Positions 1-14,900 of a DNA stretch of 64,000 nucleotides are shown here, piece after piece. The position numbers were made by a program, and so were the translations under genes. The notes below the pieces were generated by a model. The model saw only the letters and a program-made list of their open reading frames with translations, ran no database searches and was not told where the DNA came from. Where the stretch lies: assembly GCA_008508345.1 (NCBI GenBank), contig QNGE01000880.1, positions 149,599 through 213,598 of the forward strand. Direction: 5' to 3'. Source of the stretch: Paragonimus westermani. Taxonomy: Eukaryota; Platyhelminthes; Trematoda; Plagiorchiida; Troglotrematidae. Position 1 is the first letter of the stretch, and each line of letters starts with the position of its first letter.

Positions 1-2240
1 CTACTTACTTGTTTACAGAACTCCTCAGTTACTCATTCACTTACTCAATCGTGATTGCTTAGTTGCTCACTTAGCTACACAATTATTTGCTCACTCACCC
101 ATTCAATGTATCACTCTTTCCCCCTCACTTTCGTGTTTGCTTGTGTGCCAATCTAGGTAATTAACTGCCAACATGATTAATTACTTTTTTAAGCATTCAC
201 TTGCGAACTTGCCTGCACATTTATTGCTGTTTATTTTGAAGAGTAATTTACACAGCTTCATTCAGATGAAAGAAGCAAACGGTGACATAAAAATTTGAGC
301 AAAAGGAAAATTCAAAGCAAGCTGTCTGTCAAATGTAGGACGCTGCATGGTTAACAACACTAAACAATTGACAATTCATTCCATGAGAGTAGGAAAGGCT
401 AACAATTATTATCATCAGATGAAAGTTAATTTTGCGATATGTCAAGAAACTAGAGGAGACAAAAATAAAATAGAAGTATATCAGAATCAGAGGCTCTTCA
501 GAGCACACTGATGCTGTCGCAGTCAATGATCACACACGGGGAGGAAGAAATGTCCTTCACAGTGAGAAAACCGTCATTGGGTAGCAACAATCGTCGCCAG
601 GTTCCCCCGCCTAAATGTGTCCGATTTTCAGGGACCTAAGTACAAGCAGTAGGCACGGATCAAAGGCTGCATAGGCGGGTAGTCCAAGTCGAAGAATCGC
701 ATTGCAAGAAGGGGGAAATATGAGCAATCAGAAAGTGATGATCATAAGCGAACGAGAAGTAGAGTCCTTATCCCATGATATGCAGGACCGACTGGATAAC
801 GGCACTATGAGAGTCGGTCCCGTACTTCACAACCTTGTCGGTTCAGGTAACCTGGCTCCCGTACTCGCCCATTATACTGAAGTCCAATGCCACAACAGTA
901 CCGCCACGAACCACGATAACTTCGGGTTTGATGATGGCTCTCCGTTGGTGATCGTAGCTCCTTCAAGACCGTAGTACATATTGTGCTAGGTCCTTCGCTA
1001 CTTGTTTTCGTCGAGCACAACACAGATCGTGGCTGACTCAGCACGGCTGTAGAATATGAGCGAGACTTTCTGGTTCACTGCAGTTGCCAGAACAGATAAC
1101 TCAATGGTGACTTAGGCCACCTGGAGACATCCGGACCTTAATCTGAAGAAGACGGCTTTAGAGCTGAGTAGGAGGAATAAACATCTTGGAGACAATGCAG
1201 TCTGAATCCAGCAGTTAACGATTGGAGAGTGGAGATTTTACATACTCAGGCGAAACATAGTCGTTCGTTTGCACACTTACTTATCCACTCATTTTCCCAT
1301 TTACTGACTCACTTGACTCCATCGCACATGTTTATTTGCACGCTTGTGTAATTATTTCGTTGGCTACTTATTTGGCCGATAGTTCACGTCGTTACATGCT
1401 AACTTGTATATTCCTACTTATATGATCACTCATTTAACTACTTGTTTACTTGACTACTTAGTTATTTAATTGCCTAATTAGTTATTCAACTTTATTACTT
1501 ACTTACTTGTTTATTTACTGACTTACCTAACAACTTATTCATCTACTTACTTGTCGCCCACCTATTTGCTTACCTAAATGCCAAATTAGTGCTTACTTAC
1601 GTACTTATTCACTTGTTGAATTATTTACTAAACCACTTATTAACTGCCACACCTGCATGTTTAATCGTTTGCTTATCAAATTACTTGCGAAACTGTTTAC
1701 TTATCACCTTATCAACTTACTCGCTCAATTAATTATTAAGTTGCTTACTTGCTTGATTATTTACTTCCTAATTTAATTGATTACTCATCCGTTCACCCAC
1801 TTAAATACCTACTCATTAAATGACTAAGTTCCCTACTCCTCAGCTTGCTTATCTACCTACTTACTTCCCTGTCTGCTTACTTGATTAACCACTTGTTAGC
1901 CTACCTGTTGAACTACTTACTAAACAACTTTCCTTTCTCTTTACCTGTTTTTCAACCCACTTACCAAATTACGCAACAAACTACTTACCTATTTACTTAT
2001 CAACTCACTTAACTGCTTACCTACTTATTCACTTACTTACCCACGTGGTCACTTACTTACTTATCAGCTTACTCAATTACTTACTCACCAACTTGCTTTT
2101 TTTTAAATGCCCATCCACTTATTTACTAAATCAATTTCCTCAATTTCTTACTGATTTAGCTACTTAGTGGGTTAGCTCTTTACGTACTAGCCTGTACATT
2201 TACTCATTCACATACTTAATTACTTACCTATCTAATTTCC
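1..2240. repeat. Degenerate CTTA-type low-complexity tract, interrupted
   Basis: From 1 to about 245 and again from about 1262 to 2235 the + strand is an imperfect run of four-base units close to CTTA/TTAC/ACTT, with frequent substitutions (cttactta, cttgttta, ttacctac). There is no long exact period, so it is an old, decayed microsatellite-like tract. Between the halves (about 490-1250) sits a GC-richer stretch without the repeat. No gene is supported in 1-2650. A T9G10-like run lies at about 2320-2340. Confidence 0.75.
490..1255. other. GC-richer island inside the CTTA tract, possible decayed mobile element
   Basis: This stretch differs clearly in composition from the tetranucleotide tract on both sides. 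Short open frames exist on both strands (for example 702-974 on + and 805-1044 on -), but none shows a recognisable protein pattern. Position inside a once continuous tract suggests an insertion. No terminal repeats or target duplication are evident, so the identity is open. Confidence 0.35.
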
Positions 2241-2650
2241 AAAAATTAATTTTTCTTAATAAACCAAATTCACTGCTGCACAAATTGTTCAAGACAAGTT
2301 GATTGCACCCGGACGTTTTGTTTTTTTTTGGGGGGGGGGAGGGCGTGTTAACCGAATTCCATTTCCTGTTCCCAGTGCAGTGAAAATTACACCCATCATG
2401 CATTTTCACCACAGGTAGCTGACCTTTCTAACAGATCACCTCCGGAATGGTTAAGGAAGTGTACTGTTTCATCATTTTCACATTTGCATCTGTGATATTT
2501 TTTCGAGGGTTGTAGTACATCCAAAAACAATAATCCTTAGCACCTGGTAACAGCTTTTAACCCTGTGGATCCAGGGTTAAACCATATGTTTAGCGGCTTC
2601 CAATGCCTCTGAATGACCAATGGTTTTCAACCAACTGACTGAACAAAATC

Positions 2651-2720
2651 AGCCAATCATCCGACTCTGTTTTGTTCTCCTTGTTATAAATATTTCATAC
2701 CCCGGTCGGAATCATTCACA
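2651..2720 (+). promoter_or_regulatory. Core promoter of the astacin gene: CCAAT box, TATA box, initiator-like site
   Basis: A CCAAT pentamer lies at 2653-2657 inside agccaatcat. A strong TATA element (TATAAATA) lies at 2685-2692. An initiator-like TCATTC has its A at 2714, about 29 bases downstream of the first T of the TATA element, which is the expected spacing. The astacin start codon is at 2774, so the predicted 5' UTR is about 60 bases. The elements are seen directly; promoter function is inferred from spacing and position. Confidence 0.6.
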
Positions 2721-2773
2721 AATCGCATTTTTGAATAACCTTGAGGCTCGTAAACTAACACTTCGATCTAACA

Positions 2774-2966
2774 ATGCAAAAAATACCAACATTTCTCGGA
2801 TTGTTGCTTTTTTATCTATGGACAAAGTTGGTGTATTGTGAATTTTCGGCTCGTCAGCGTCGCTCACTTGTATATGCTTACGCAAAACCTTGGCCAAACG
2901 GCGTCGTACCATACAGGATTGAAAATGGCAACTTAGCTAATTCGAACAACTATGGCAATTTTTCTG
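2774..2966 (+). CDS. Astacin gene exon 1: signal peptide, short pro-segment, start of protease domain
   Basis: The ATG at 2774 opens a 64-codon exon ending at a GT donor (G|gtaatt) at 2966/2967, phase 1. Residues 1-22 form a typical signal peptide: charged start, hydrophobic core LGLLLFYLW, probable cleavage after YC. Only about eight residues follow before the basic cluster RQRR (27-30), a furin-like site. Then comes the conserved astacin opening strand with PWPNGVVPYRI. The usual FxGD aspartate-switch motif of astacin pro-peptides is not present. The start codon was chosen because it directly precedes the signal peptide and sits about 90 bases after a TATA box. Confidence 0.88.
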
Positions 2967-5900
2967 GTAATTTGTCAGTTCCCGATTTTTGGTTTGATTG
3001 TCGTATTAATTTTAGAGGCTTGATGAGTTTTCAAACTTTGTGACCACTAAAAACGACAGCACGACTAGTTGTCGTTTAGAACTTACGGTTAACTTGCCCA
3101 TGTTCTAACCACTATGCGCGTTTAGAGAGTGTTTGAAAATTGTGACTACCAGCTTTCAACCAACCAATTAAGTAAAGTATACGGAAATATCACTCCCGGT
3201 TGCAAGCTTTATAATCGTGGAATAAAACAGTTTAAACACAAACACTTAGGGACTGACTCTTTTATTTACCGTTTTTTTATTCCTGTAATTCCTTCCGGTT
3301 GATTACAGCCTCTGTCCACGACACCAATATATTTTTAGTAACAGGTTTAGGTACCTGGTCTTTAAGTAAGCAATTAGCATTGGGAATCTGTTGAATTCAT
3401 ATCCAGAACTTTGCGTTTGCGCACTTTATTCATATTGCTGACGTAATCATGTATTAGCGTTGAACAGTGTATTAGTGCCACACAACGAGGCGCATGTATT
3501 TCGTTACAGAACCGTGTTGACTGTTTTCTGCATTGCTTGCTTGGTTCAAGGTTGCTGAACACTTTGAAAACCTAATATATTTCCATACCCCATCAAAATA
3601 CTTAGTGTGCACACAGCTGAAAATGCAATTCAATCTTGTTTGTCTCGGAGAGCATTAAGTAGTTCAGGTGTAACATATGAAAGAATCTGTCGCTTTTTCA
3701 CAAAATTTCTAAACTCTCCAGCTCCCCATCAACTCGGTCAAGTCTGGCAGCAAAGAATTCGCTGACTAATCAGTCTAGTAAATGTCCATAGTCCTAGTTA
3801 AGAGATTTCAAAATTTATCAAGCGGTTTATGTTGATGATTTGGTTTGAACACTTTTCGAAACTTGTCCAGAATGCCAAATGTCAGATGGATTAACGTCCG
3901 TTTTCTCCTGGAAGATCTCCTCGGTCTGCTGAGGAAAGTTGACATTTTCATTATGGCAAATCCAGCATCTGGGTTGTATCATATAACACGCTCTCCTACG
4001 AAGTAACGGTATGTTTTTTTCAATCTGTTGACAGACATTTTGAAGTTCTCAGCAATTTACTTAATGAATCTATTGTAGTTCATTGTATCTACAACCGCGA
4101 ATCACTCAGCGAGGCAACACATCGTACTTTAATGCATAACTGAGTTTTCCAGCCAACATGTTACCGTTTCCGTTAACAGTAATGCCACAAACCATTCCGG
4201 GTTTCTTAAACTGCAACTTTGAAACATAAACTTGGTTCGTATTCCCAACTGCCAGCTAAACCATCTTAGAAGTCTAAACCAGCCGATAATCCACTCTTTT
4301 ATATGTTTAGATGTATTTTGTTCGGTGTTGTACACCGCATTAATTGGAAAGGTCGAATCCTTTTTTCAAAACTATAGCTTTTATATTATTGGGAAGTTGT
4401 TCACATTTAACAGCTGCTCTACAGCTATGTTTATTGAAAGTGTGTATATTGCAGTCACTTTCCTTCGGAGCTCTTCGTCATCTGCCTCTACAACATTTAC
4501 GTGAATCAGTCTCACAATTTACGCCGGGAGAATTGTGGCTATATTCATAATATAACTAATAACTAAATCCAAGAACCAAACACAATTTGTCCTGCAGAAT
4601 TGTAACCACGTTTCTTCCCAAAGATTTTCTAGGTTCTTGCACATTCTTCTGTCTACTGATATGACTGCACTGAACAACCACTATTTTATCTGATTTCAAG
4701 GCCATACGGCCTTTAAAAATGAGTAACTGAAGTAAGTGAAACAATACACAAGTATTTTTTTGTAGCCTATTCATTTAATTTTTTCTCAATTCCAAGAAAT
4801 AAACTTGTTGAACTCTGTTCATTGGTTCTTACGCCAGAACACATACTAAAACGTAAGACAAAACCCATCAATTTTAAATATCGTTTTGGCTGATTTTGAT
4901 CGAGCTCGAAAGTCAAATGTGGCTATGTTGCTATAGGGGCTAATTAATATAAATCAATTTTATTTTGTATCGTAGTTTTCTTCCTGCACGAAACAAACTT
5001 GAGTTTTAATGAGTGTGACTCAATAAACTGACAGTAGCACGGTGAATACCATGGATTTCCAGTGGTTAATTGCTAGCCCCAAAAGTTTTCATCCCGCATA
5101 TGCGTGTAAATCCCGAGTTTAATGGTATTACAAAAAAAACCTTTTGAGATTAGTAATAATGTTTACATAAGTAGTGCAAGTTCAGAGGCTGGGTGACTAA
5201 AACTAAACGAATAGTCAACACCATCTTTGATTTTCTTTTGGAACGGATTGAAGGGAAAGTGAAGGACATCTGAGTCACAAAACGTCCCGAATGTTTGTCC
5301 TTGTAGATCGGATTGTGCACATTATGAGAGCAATGTATTTTCGCAGACAAACAACTAAATGTCGTTTTAAGATGTGGTGATAATCTACTTGATTCACTGC
5401 TTATCCAAATCCCAACACAATAAGAGATCTAACAAGATACCAATCCAAATATCGTGTTAATGACATCGCATCAGGATTTGGCGAACAGTCTCAGTACCAC
5501 GCCTTTCGTTATTCGCTATTTTCTTTGTTCTGTGTTGCGCCAATTAACTTACAGTTTGTGACTGTATGTGCCAAAACAATCAGCCAATGACAACATGTGA
5601 TTTCTCTAGTACTGTTTTGCATCCATAAATTCTACTTATCGTCTCATGAATATGAGCTGCTTAGTGCAGCCAGTACGACGTCTCATTGTTTGCGTAGGAG
5701 GTATCAATGCAAGTAGGTATTCTAGGGCTATCCAAATCCCCTAATTCCGAGTATCACATAAGGTATTTAGTCATCTGTAAAAAGGCGAAATGGAAGTTTC
5801 GTTTTCCGAATTAACCAACTGCCATTTTGAAAATGGCAACAGCCGGACAAATAAATATGACTAACTCCTTTCATCTAACCGGCGGGAAACGTTAAACAAG

Positions 5901-8900
5901 GGTGTCTCGTAGTTCATTGAATGGAAGCTACATTTGACTTACAAGCCATCATTCCATTGACTTTTCATAGCCTCAGCATGAATACTCAACAGTTCTGTCA
6001 CAACCACACAAAGAATCTTGTCTCTCACAGGTGTCTGACAATTCTGTCAGCTGTCTACGCAAAGTCGTGAGATGAAATAAACGTGGAAGTACTGACAGTC
6101 GTGTCTGGTGTTTTTTGATCGAGTGTACATTAAATCTGATGGTCAATCTTTGAATATGAAGCCACATGATACTGAAATCAGAGTAGCACTTTATTGTTAG
6201 AAATATTGAAAATATTTTGCGAACGGAAAAGCACTAAGTCAGTATGTACTTTCGTCATACATGTGTTTTTATCATACCGTTCTTGTGGCGTTTTACTTTT
6301 CTGTTTGCAAACTGTCCTCTGGAGGTCAGTTTTCCTCACGTACATGTTCTGCAACACATAACTAATGCACCAAAATGTCGGTCGCCAGATTACTCATTGA
6401 AGGAGAAGTCTAGACTACAACATTTATGGGTGATAACCTACAAACAACATCCTTAGCAATTAAAAGTCTATTCAGCTTAGTTGTTTTGTTTACAGTGTAT
6501 TGATAGAAAGCAGTGTGTTGGCCACCCCATATTATTACGCAGTAAGCTCTCGTTTACTGAAAACATTTACCGGACTAATTTAATCTACCATGTGCATTCA
6601 CGCTCATATGTGAACAAAAGTCTGCCAATGTTTCATTGATGTCCCTTTGAATATGTGAATAATGCTTCTGGCAAGAACCACTAGGCGGTCAGTAAAGTTC
6701 ACCGTTCGATTTGTTTTAGATGGACCGACATGCAACTGCCCATCTAGTTGTTTTAGCACCTGTTTTTGTTAGGTTTTCAGCAGTAGGACTTTACTTACAA
6801 TGCCCATAAGAAGTTGAAGTGAATTTTGCCTCATTTCACAAGATTTCGTAGACGGTCTGTTGAATTACTGTTTCATTACAAGGTATTCCTTTGTAATTTA
6901 GCATTCTGGGTTGCGTTTAGCAACCAAAAGCCGTATTTTATTTAATGTTAATTATTTTTTGTGCAGTCGTCTTTTAATAGTTCATCATGACCTCCATTGG
7001 CTTTCCAATGGACTCAAATGTAATGGAAGCGCACATTTGCAGTGAGTTAGCTGACGGAGGGACATTTTTTGGACACGCAGGATCGATGCATATTTTAAGG
7101 TGTAGATGTAGGTACCAATAAGTTTTCTCTCTAGACATGACTGGCTTGCCTTGCACTTTGTTGGCACCAGTTGATTCATCCCTAAAGCAGCCCGGATGAT
7201 TGGGTTCTGAGCGGGAGATTGCGGGTCAAAATCTAGATCGGTGGGAACGTTGCCGTCCATTTGAATGCCACTAAGTGTAACTCAAGAGGACTCTGAAAAA
7301 CCGATAACCACTGGATGAGAACATTAGTTAAAGGTTGAAAATCGGTCGTTGTGAGTTACACATCCAGCAGATATGACTAAGTTACAACCAGAAAACTAGT
7401 TTTCACAATGAACACATGATTTCTCAGCAGGTGACGATGTGCGTAAAACGAGTACAATTAAATGTAGCAAAATTGTACTCTCTCAGTTCAAAAGCAGTTT
7501 TATCTAATTAGACAGTTACTTTGAGTAGAATACGAACCTTTGATTGCCGGGACACACCACGTATGATTCCTTCGGTTACATTTCATTTCTAATTATTTTC
7601 ATTTTTATAACACTGTTTAATGCGGTCTGGCTAAAAGCAAAGTTCAGAATCACATCTAGTTAGACAGGGCAACCATACAAATTGCAGCACGATGCATTAA
7701 TGACGGTGTACCTGTATACCTAATGTTACCTGATGAATTGTAAGCCATTTTTACTCGCCTTGACATTAAGATATCATTGACTGAGTACGGGTTCATATGT
7801 ACGTTTATTTGTTGACGGTTGTTCCTACTAAATCGCATAACACATTTACAGTCATTTATGGTTTGCGAATTGCAGGTAGAAATCAGAGGGGATCATGTAG
7901 TTGGTGAAAGTGTTTGAACGGACCATACCGGATAACGGTGTACGGGAACTGTTGGTAGAAAGGTTCATCATGGGATGCAACTCTCACTTATGGTAAACTA
8001 CGAATAAATGTATTGCACTAGATTGGTAGTTTGCTCAATACAACTTGACCTAATATGTTTTTACGACTCACCTGTGGGTTTGGTAGCCGTAGTTATTTGA
8101 TATTAATGAAGAAAAACAGTTGCTTAACCAAAACTGACTTTTGAGAACTTCATTTTCCAATGCGGTTGAAATCCAGAAGTGCGCAATTGTATAACGACCT
8201 GGAAATATTATAACCTGATTTTTGCCCATTAATCTGGTGTGGGAGGGCTTGAGAAGAAACGGCCTTTACGGAAATTTATTAGACCAACATATGCCATTGT
8301 TTATGTGAAACGCAAAAACCCCACTAGCAGAAGACAGAATCCGGTGTTACGCATACTGACCACAAGATATCCCACACTAAGTGTACTGTAGTTCCCGCAT
8401 AAAAGTATATATCGTAACTTTGGTCCGGTTTTTCTCCCAAATATCCTTCTTTTTTCTATCCCATTCAACTCAATAAATACCACTTCAAAGTGACATGCGA
8501 TGTGTATACTTATCTTGTGAGCAGCCAATTATTTCGTTCACTGTATAGTGTTATGATATGTATGGTGTAGTGTATAGTGTAATGACGCTTAATACCTACG
8601 TACTTCTTCAGAAATTGTGTACTCAATCCAGATATGCTATGGACTTTTGAGAGGATGGTTTATTATCACTGAAATTGGACAGAATATTTTACAGGCTAGT
8701 CAGAGGCAACATTTTCCGGTGGATTTAAAAAGAATTCTCACAAACTTCACTTAGTCGCGAGCGTGACAGGTTAATATGTATGGTCTGAAAAGCGTCTGGG
8801 CAACATAAAATGAATACTCCTTAGACTAAGCCTATATAGCTTCAGTCAGCAGTTGAATTTTTCACCAAATATAATATGTGTCGTCGGAGTCAATAAGGTT

Positions 8901-11900
8901 CCTGGTTTACCAGCTTCTGAGTTTGAAGGTCTATCTTTTAACATGTAGTCAGATGATCGTTCCGAATTCGAATAAATTCAAATGCTTACCAGTCTTTTTG
9001 TCTGAAATTATTTTGAACGTACAGGAAAGCCACAAACGTATCGGCAATATTTGCTTTCGAGGGAGTATAGCCAGAATGTAAACTCAAAACTCGTTCCAGG
9101 TAATGAAGTATGAGAAAAAGGCTGCCTGGACTTACTAAGTGTTACTGACCAATCAGTATAAACAATCTCACTACCTCCAAATGGGTCTAACTCGGGTTTT
9201 ATAACAACGGTCAACAATGCGTAGCAAAACCGATCGGTGTAAACATGCAGTTTAACAGTTACATATTTTATATATAGCGTGTTTTTTAAATTGTGGTCAG
9301 TGAGACAAAAGTGGGCAAAAACGGTCATGAACGATTCTCGTGGTTCCACGGCTACTTACTGTTGGGATTGTGGTCATTAAACAGGGAGACAGTTTACGTT
9401 TCATGAATATAATTGTTAACTGACCAATCCGTGTGCCTCTGAAACATTCAATGCATTTAAAACAACACATATCTACTCAACAAGCCAGAGTTTTTCGCAC
9501 CTACCACATATACAAGCTGGTCGGTTTGGGAAGAGACACCTACAGTATGCTTCATAGAAGAACTACCGATCGATGGACAACCCTTCATGCATGCGGGTGC
9601 CACAGGTATCGTTCCCAGTAATGAAATGATTGATTTTATGAGTGAGTGTAAATTTGAACTACTCCGCTTTTTTTAATGAAACAATCGATTGATGGACACC
9701 GTCAGCAAGACGATAAAGTTTGCATTAAAACACAAGTATGTCTAAATTCGTTTTCAATATAGTCGGTACTGCCTGTATGTTGGATAAAAAAGTCATAGCC
9801 GTGTGCACTGAATCCGTCAGTGTGTATATCAGCTGCGAACACACTTGCTATAACTGATTTCAAAAATCCTACAAGCCAGAACAAGGGAGCATAATGTGAA
9901 CGGTCAAGAGCTTATTTTGGATGCTCTCTAGTGATCTAAGTCCAGTAACCAGCAGACATCACGTCTTCTGTAGGGCAGTCGTCCACCACCAGCCAACGTA
10001 CTGGTCCAAGCACTTTCATCTTTGCATATGTTTATGAGTGGCCAAGACTTGGAAATGCCGAAGTTTTCTCCGGTTTTACTGAACGACTGAATATAGCTGG
10101 TATAACAAACAGCATGCTAAATTTCAACAATGCGCACTACCCATACTACTGGTCGAATAGTGTTTTATTTACAATTTACAATTAACACGAAGCATTCAAA
10201 GTGAATTCGTTTCTAAGGAGACATTTTATACCGTAGGCAGTTTTAGGTTGATCTACCAGATTCCTCTTAGAATAGGAAAGGTGTACATCAGTATATTTTT
10301 TCAGTTCTTGGCCGTCTTGGGGGTATTATGTGGTATAGATTTACACTCTTAAAATGTAGTAAGGTATTTTCTACCAAGAAATCGATTAGGATGTTTTCGT
10401 AGAAGTATCTAAGTGGCTGAACCCTTCGCCACTTTGAACGTTATGACAGTTTGTTTAACTTACAAGAAACAGCTGTAAGATTGATGGTACTGGCAAATAT
10501 CCTGGATTATTGAACCAGCTTATATGAACTTAGAATATGAATTCAAAGCCGTTTACGCATGTCGGAAATTATGCAAACACTTATGGCATGCAAGTAAAAC
10601 GGACAATATAAATGCACCACAGTTGGTTGACCAAATTTTCTTGCCCCGGATATTTATCTTTCCGTGGCCCGTATACCAATATCACTTGACTGCTCTCTAA
10701 TCATTTGAAAAAACTTGTCGAGCAACGGATGAGGTTTATTTGGTGACTGCCCGGCTTCTAATCAGTAATTCGTCTTTTTGGCAACGTTCGAGCAAATTGT
10801 GGTCCACTGTCGCCGTGGTTAGCGCAGATATGACGCCAATTAGTTCATCAACATCGACATCCGTTTAAATAATCTGCCACGACACTTTCGTGCTTCCTTC
10901 ATTTTAAACAACAGAGCACCTGGGTCTGCTGTACAAGGTGAGGGGCGGTTTAACAATAGGTCCGACAATTCTGTGATTTATCTGGATGTTGTAGATAGCC
11001 GGTAAACCGGCAGTGGTTATACTGACAGAGTGATCGCAAAGATGACTTGCGGTATACTGCGTTAAATTGATCAACACTTCTGTAACACATCAGAAAGCAC
11101 GACACAAAAGACAACGGGTTAATACTGCATGTTGATAACTAACATTTTATTCAGAGGGCGTTTGCAGAAAGTTATCGCTGAGGCACAGTGAAATCAAACA
11201 TTTACAGTTAACCGGTTTCAAACATATGCTATCAGCCACTCATCATGGTTCATTCAGATTTGAAACGCTTCTTAAACCTCTGTCACTAGGTGAAAAAGTT
11301 GTTATCTGTGACCACCAGGAAATAATTACTCAAACACGTAGGATGATTGATCAAACGTCGAAGTTTTGCGAATGCTTCAAAGATAGAATTTCAATGAAAC
11401 ATTTTGCGGAACTTGTTGTGAGCCAAGTATACTGTGAGGAATGTTCTTTTTTCTCCATTTAGATATCGATATTAAGCTAATACACAAAGCCATATCGACT
11501 ATAGAGAAGGAGACATGCGTGGTATTCAAAGAGATCGGAAAGCAATCCCTTCTACCGAATTCAAGTTATATTGAAATTGTTGGACGAGAAGACAGGTTTG
11601 TTAGCAAGTTATGTTTACGTGTTTACAGTCGGTTTGAGTGTGCAAAATTTTTACCGAATTCTTTCTTGTAAATTAAATACGTTGACTTCTGTTGTCTTTT
11701 CAAAAAATCCGTGCCCAACAATAGTAAGTAAACGGAATAGTTTAATGTTACTGGTATGTGTGGTCACAGTGACAGCAAGTACGAACGAAATACACAGCAG
11801 CTATGAACGTACCTTTCGCACTCAGCTGTACTTTCGGTCGACCCCCTTAAAGAGGACCATTAGGCTGGAGTTCTGATTTACTCTGAGGCAAGTGACTAAG

Positions 11901-14900
11901 GCTGCAGTGCTCGATGGATCTTTTTCGAAGCAAGCCAACTAATGCTCTGAATTTGATTGAAAAACGATTGCTGGATGGATGACTCGTACTAGTCGAAGGG
12001 CGTGTAGAAAGACGCAAACCATTATGAAGTGCGCTAATGAGATTGTGCATTCGCTAACGGTGATAAGACGTTGTGCCCTTGAAATTGCGACAGGTCGGAA
12101 TAACAAATGGCTATTCATACAGAAATGATACTTGCGACTGAAGACTGCAAATCGTCTTTTCCACTTTTTTTTACCAAGATTTTAGACGAAAATATTCTCT
12201 GAAGTGCGTGATCGTAATCGCTTAACATTCTTGTCATTCGCACATCCTGAACAATTTTCACTGACTGGCCAGAGGGAATTTTTAAGTATCTATACTTCGT
12301 ATGCCGCACGTTCGTCTGGCCATCAGTGTCCGTGTGATTTCATCCAATGCCTCTAAAAAAATTTGCCCTGGAAATCCAGTCACATTAAAAACACATCCTT
12401 GTGTGATTTATGCATGCACTTGAAGTTTTAAACGGAACTTGAAGTAACTGACAGTTAAGAAACGTGACCAAAATTGCACGATGGTGTTTACGATTATCTT
12501 GAATCGATATTTATTTCATTTTCAGTGATTGTTATTCTCAACTCGGCATGACCGGTGGCGGAAAAAACGAACTTGTTTTGAATTCCCTATGTCGGACAGT
12601 AAGTAGTTTCGTTCATTTTAAACAAAATTTCATTTCGAGTGCATCTCAGTGCAGCTTTTAGTGAAGTTTTACTATCTGTTCACGAATCTGAATGTGAAAA
12701 ATCTTGTAACCGATAGACAGTTTAGATCCCGTCATACTTTCTTCAACTTCAAGCATGATTCACATTTGACTGGTGTTTATTTCGTAGTGACCACTTGCTG
12801 GATCTGGGTGTGCGGAATAGACAGCAGTCACAAAAAAAAAAAATACGCACGCCAAAATGTCGACTTCAAGTCACCACTTAAATTATTGTTACAAATCTGT
12901 AAACTTTGTTACTTTGACGAATGCCGATCAAAGAATGTTGCACGGTTAGTCAGAAATGGGCAGGGAAGTTAGAATATGTTAGCTGGCTCGGACCTGACAT
13001 TTAAATGGCACGGCTCCCCCTTGTGAATTGCTGCACATTTCCACATAGTCAGCCACACGTCCTAGTAACCGTCGTGATATGCACTGGCGGAATATTCATT
13101 CATTTAAGATGAATGAAGCGATTTGTTGTTATTGCTTATTTTAAAGTAGATAGAGGTTATCTGAACTTTGCTGACTGCCACCGACTCAACACATCAATAT
13201 CTGACTCGATACAACACAAGTTCGTCGATCACTTCGTGTTGACTAAAACGGATAACGAAATATTTCAGCTCTCTGAAATGTAGAAAATGCGTAACTGCAA
13301 CATCTGAATAGCGCTGGCTTTAAGTGCACTCGGAACAAGTACGGTTAAATAGTTGGCACATCGTGAAACTACTGGAGATCACAAAGTGGTAACTCCTGGA
13401 GATCCCCACCAAAACAAAGCTACAGAGCGCACTTGAGAAAACGTTTGCTGTTTTACAGTCCTTTGAACTATCTGCAACAACCCATAAACTTGGAAGGATA
13501 CTAAAGAATTAGTGCTTCAGCGTTAAGCAAACCACCGAGGAATTCACAACCCCAGAAAATCAAGATTGGAATGCACTGTGCGATGATGCACCTAACGTTG
13601 CACATAGCGAAGCAAAGTTTTTGAATTGATGGCAAATACTTTTCCCTCAGAATGCTAGTTATAATTACGCGTGTGTAGATTCAATGGTTGGCGACTCTAT
13701 ATTAGAATGGGTATTCCCCTTATGTAAGTTTATCGTGGTTTTTGTTCTGTTGTTCCATTTTGTCTCCTGAAATGATCGAGCTAGTCCTTTTTGCTCCAAC
13801 CACCAATGACTCACCCTGCAAGCAATTAACACCGGCAGATGTATTTCCCACACGTATATAAGGATGATATTGTTCTAGCCCATCTGTGCAAAGTAGTACG
13901 GACATTCCAATCGTCTGTTGATCCCAGCCCACCCAACCAGGTCATTGTGATACAATGTGACGTTTCCAAGTGTATCATGATGGAAGAATTTCTACAAGCT
14001 GGAACTTGTGGATTTTTTCTCACGTAAGGTGAACAGTGGAATGTATAACTGATAATAAAACAGAAACATATCAGGGAACTTGTGAACAGTGATAAAGGGA
14101 GATTCGGTACAGCAAATTTCATCAGATTGACAAATTCAGTATGAATACACAAGTATAGCAACTGTTCCGTTCCACATCACTTCATATTACATGTCTTGGT
14201 TCTTTTGACTGATCATGCAAGGCTCCGCGGAATCATATGTAGTGCCTGAAAAAACAGTGGGAAACACACAAATTTTCGCAAAAATGGTTCAGCTGAAGAA
14301 TAAGTAGTACTAAACGACTGTCGTGTAACAGAGCGAAATCGAGAAGATTGCATGTATTTGATAGTGCGAACGGTCAGTTGCACGAGTCTAACTCATTTCC
14401 TATCACTTCTGACCCGGGTAAACAATGTAAACGGCCTTGCGTTATGCCATTTCTTCTTGAGTGTATTTGAACTTTCAAATTTTGGCGAGTTTGCAATCGT
14501 TTGCTCCGGCCTTGGGAGTTCATCAGAAATGGAAACCATCAGCTGCGTACCAGAAACAGGTGCAATAGGGGTTCTAACACATAAGGGTAGTAACTTAGTG
14601 AACCTGACTTCGAACGTTTAGTCTTGTGTAGCGTAAACATTTTATCGGCCATCTGAATTTGACGAACTGTTGTATGATGCAGTAAACCCGTAGTCTCGCT
14701 TAAGTAAAACTTGCTAGTTGTCAATAAACTTGTAAGGCTAGGTAATATTAGAACCAGTGTTGTACAGAAGAAAAGAAGTCATACAGTGAGAAATGTGACC
14801 AGGTTTCTAAATATGAGGTAGGTTACTATTTCCCAGTGTGGTATATTCAGTGAACTCAGAGATAGCTTACAGGTAAGATACGATGGTGAAAATTTATCCC

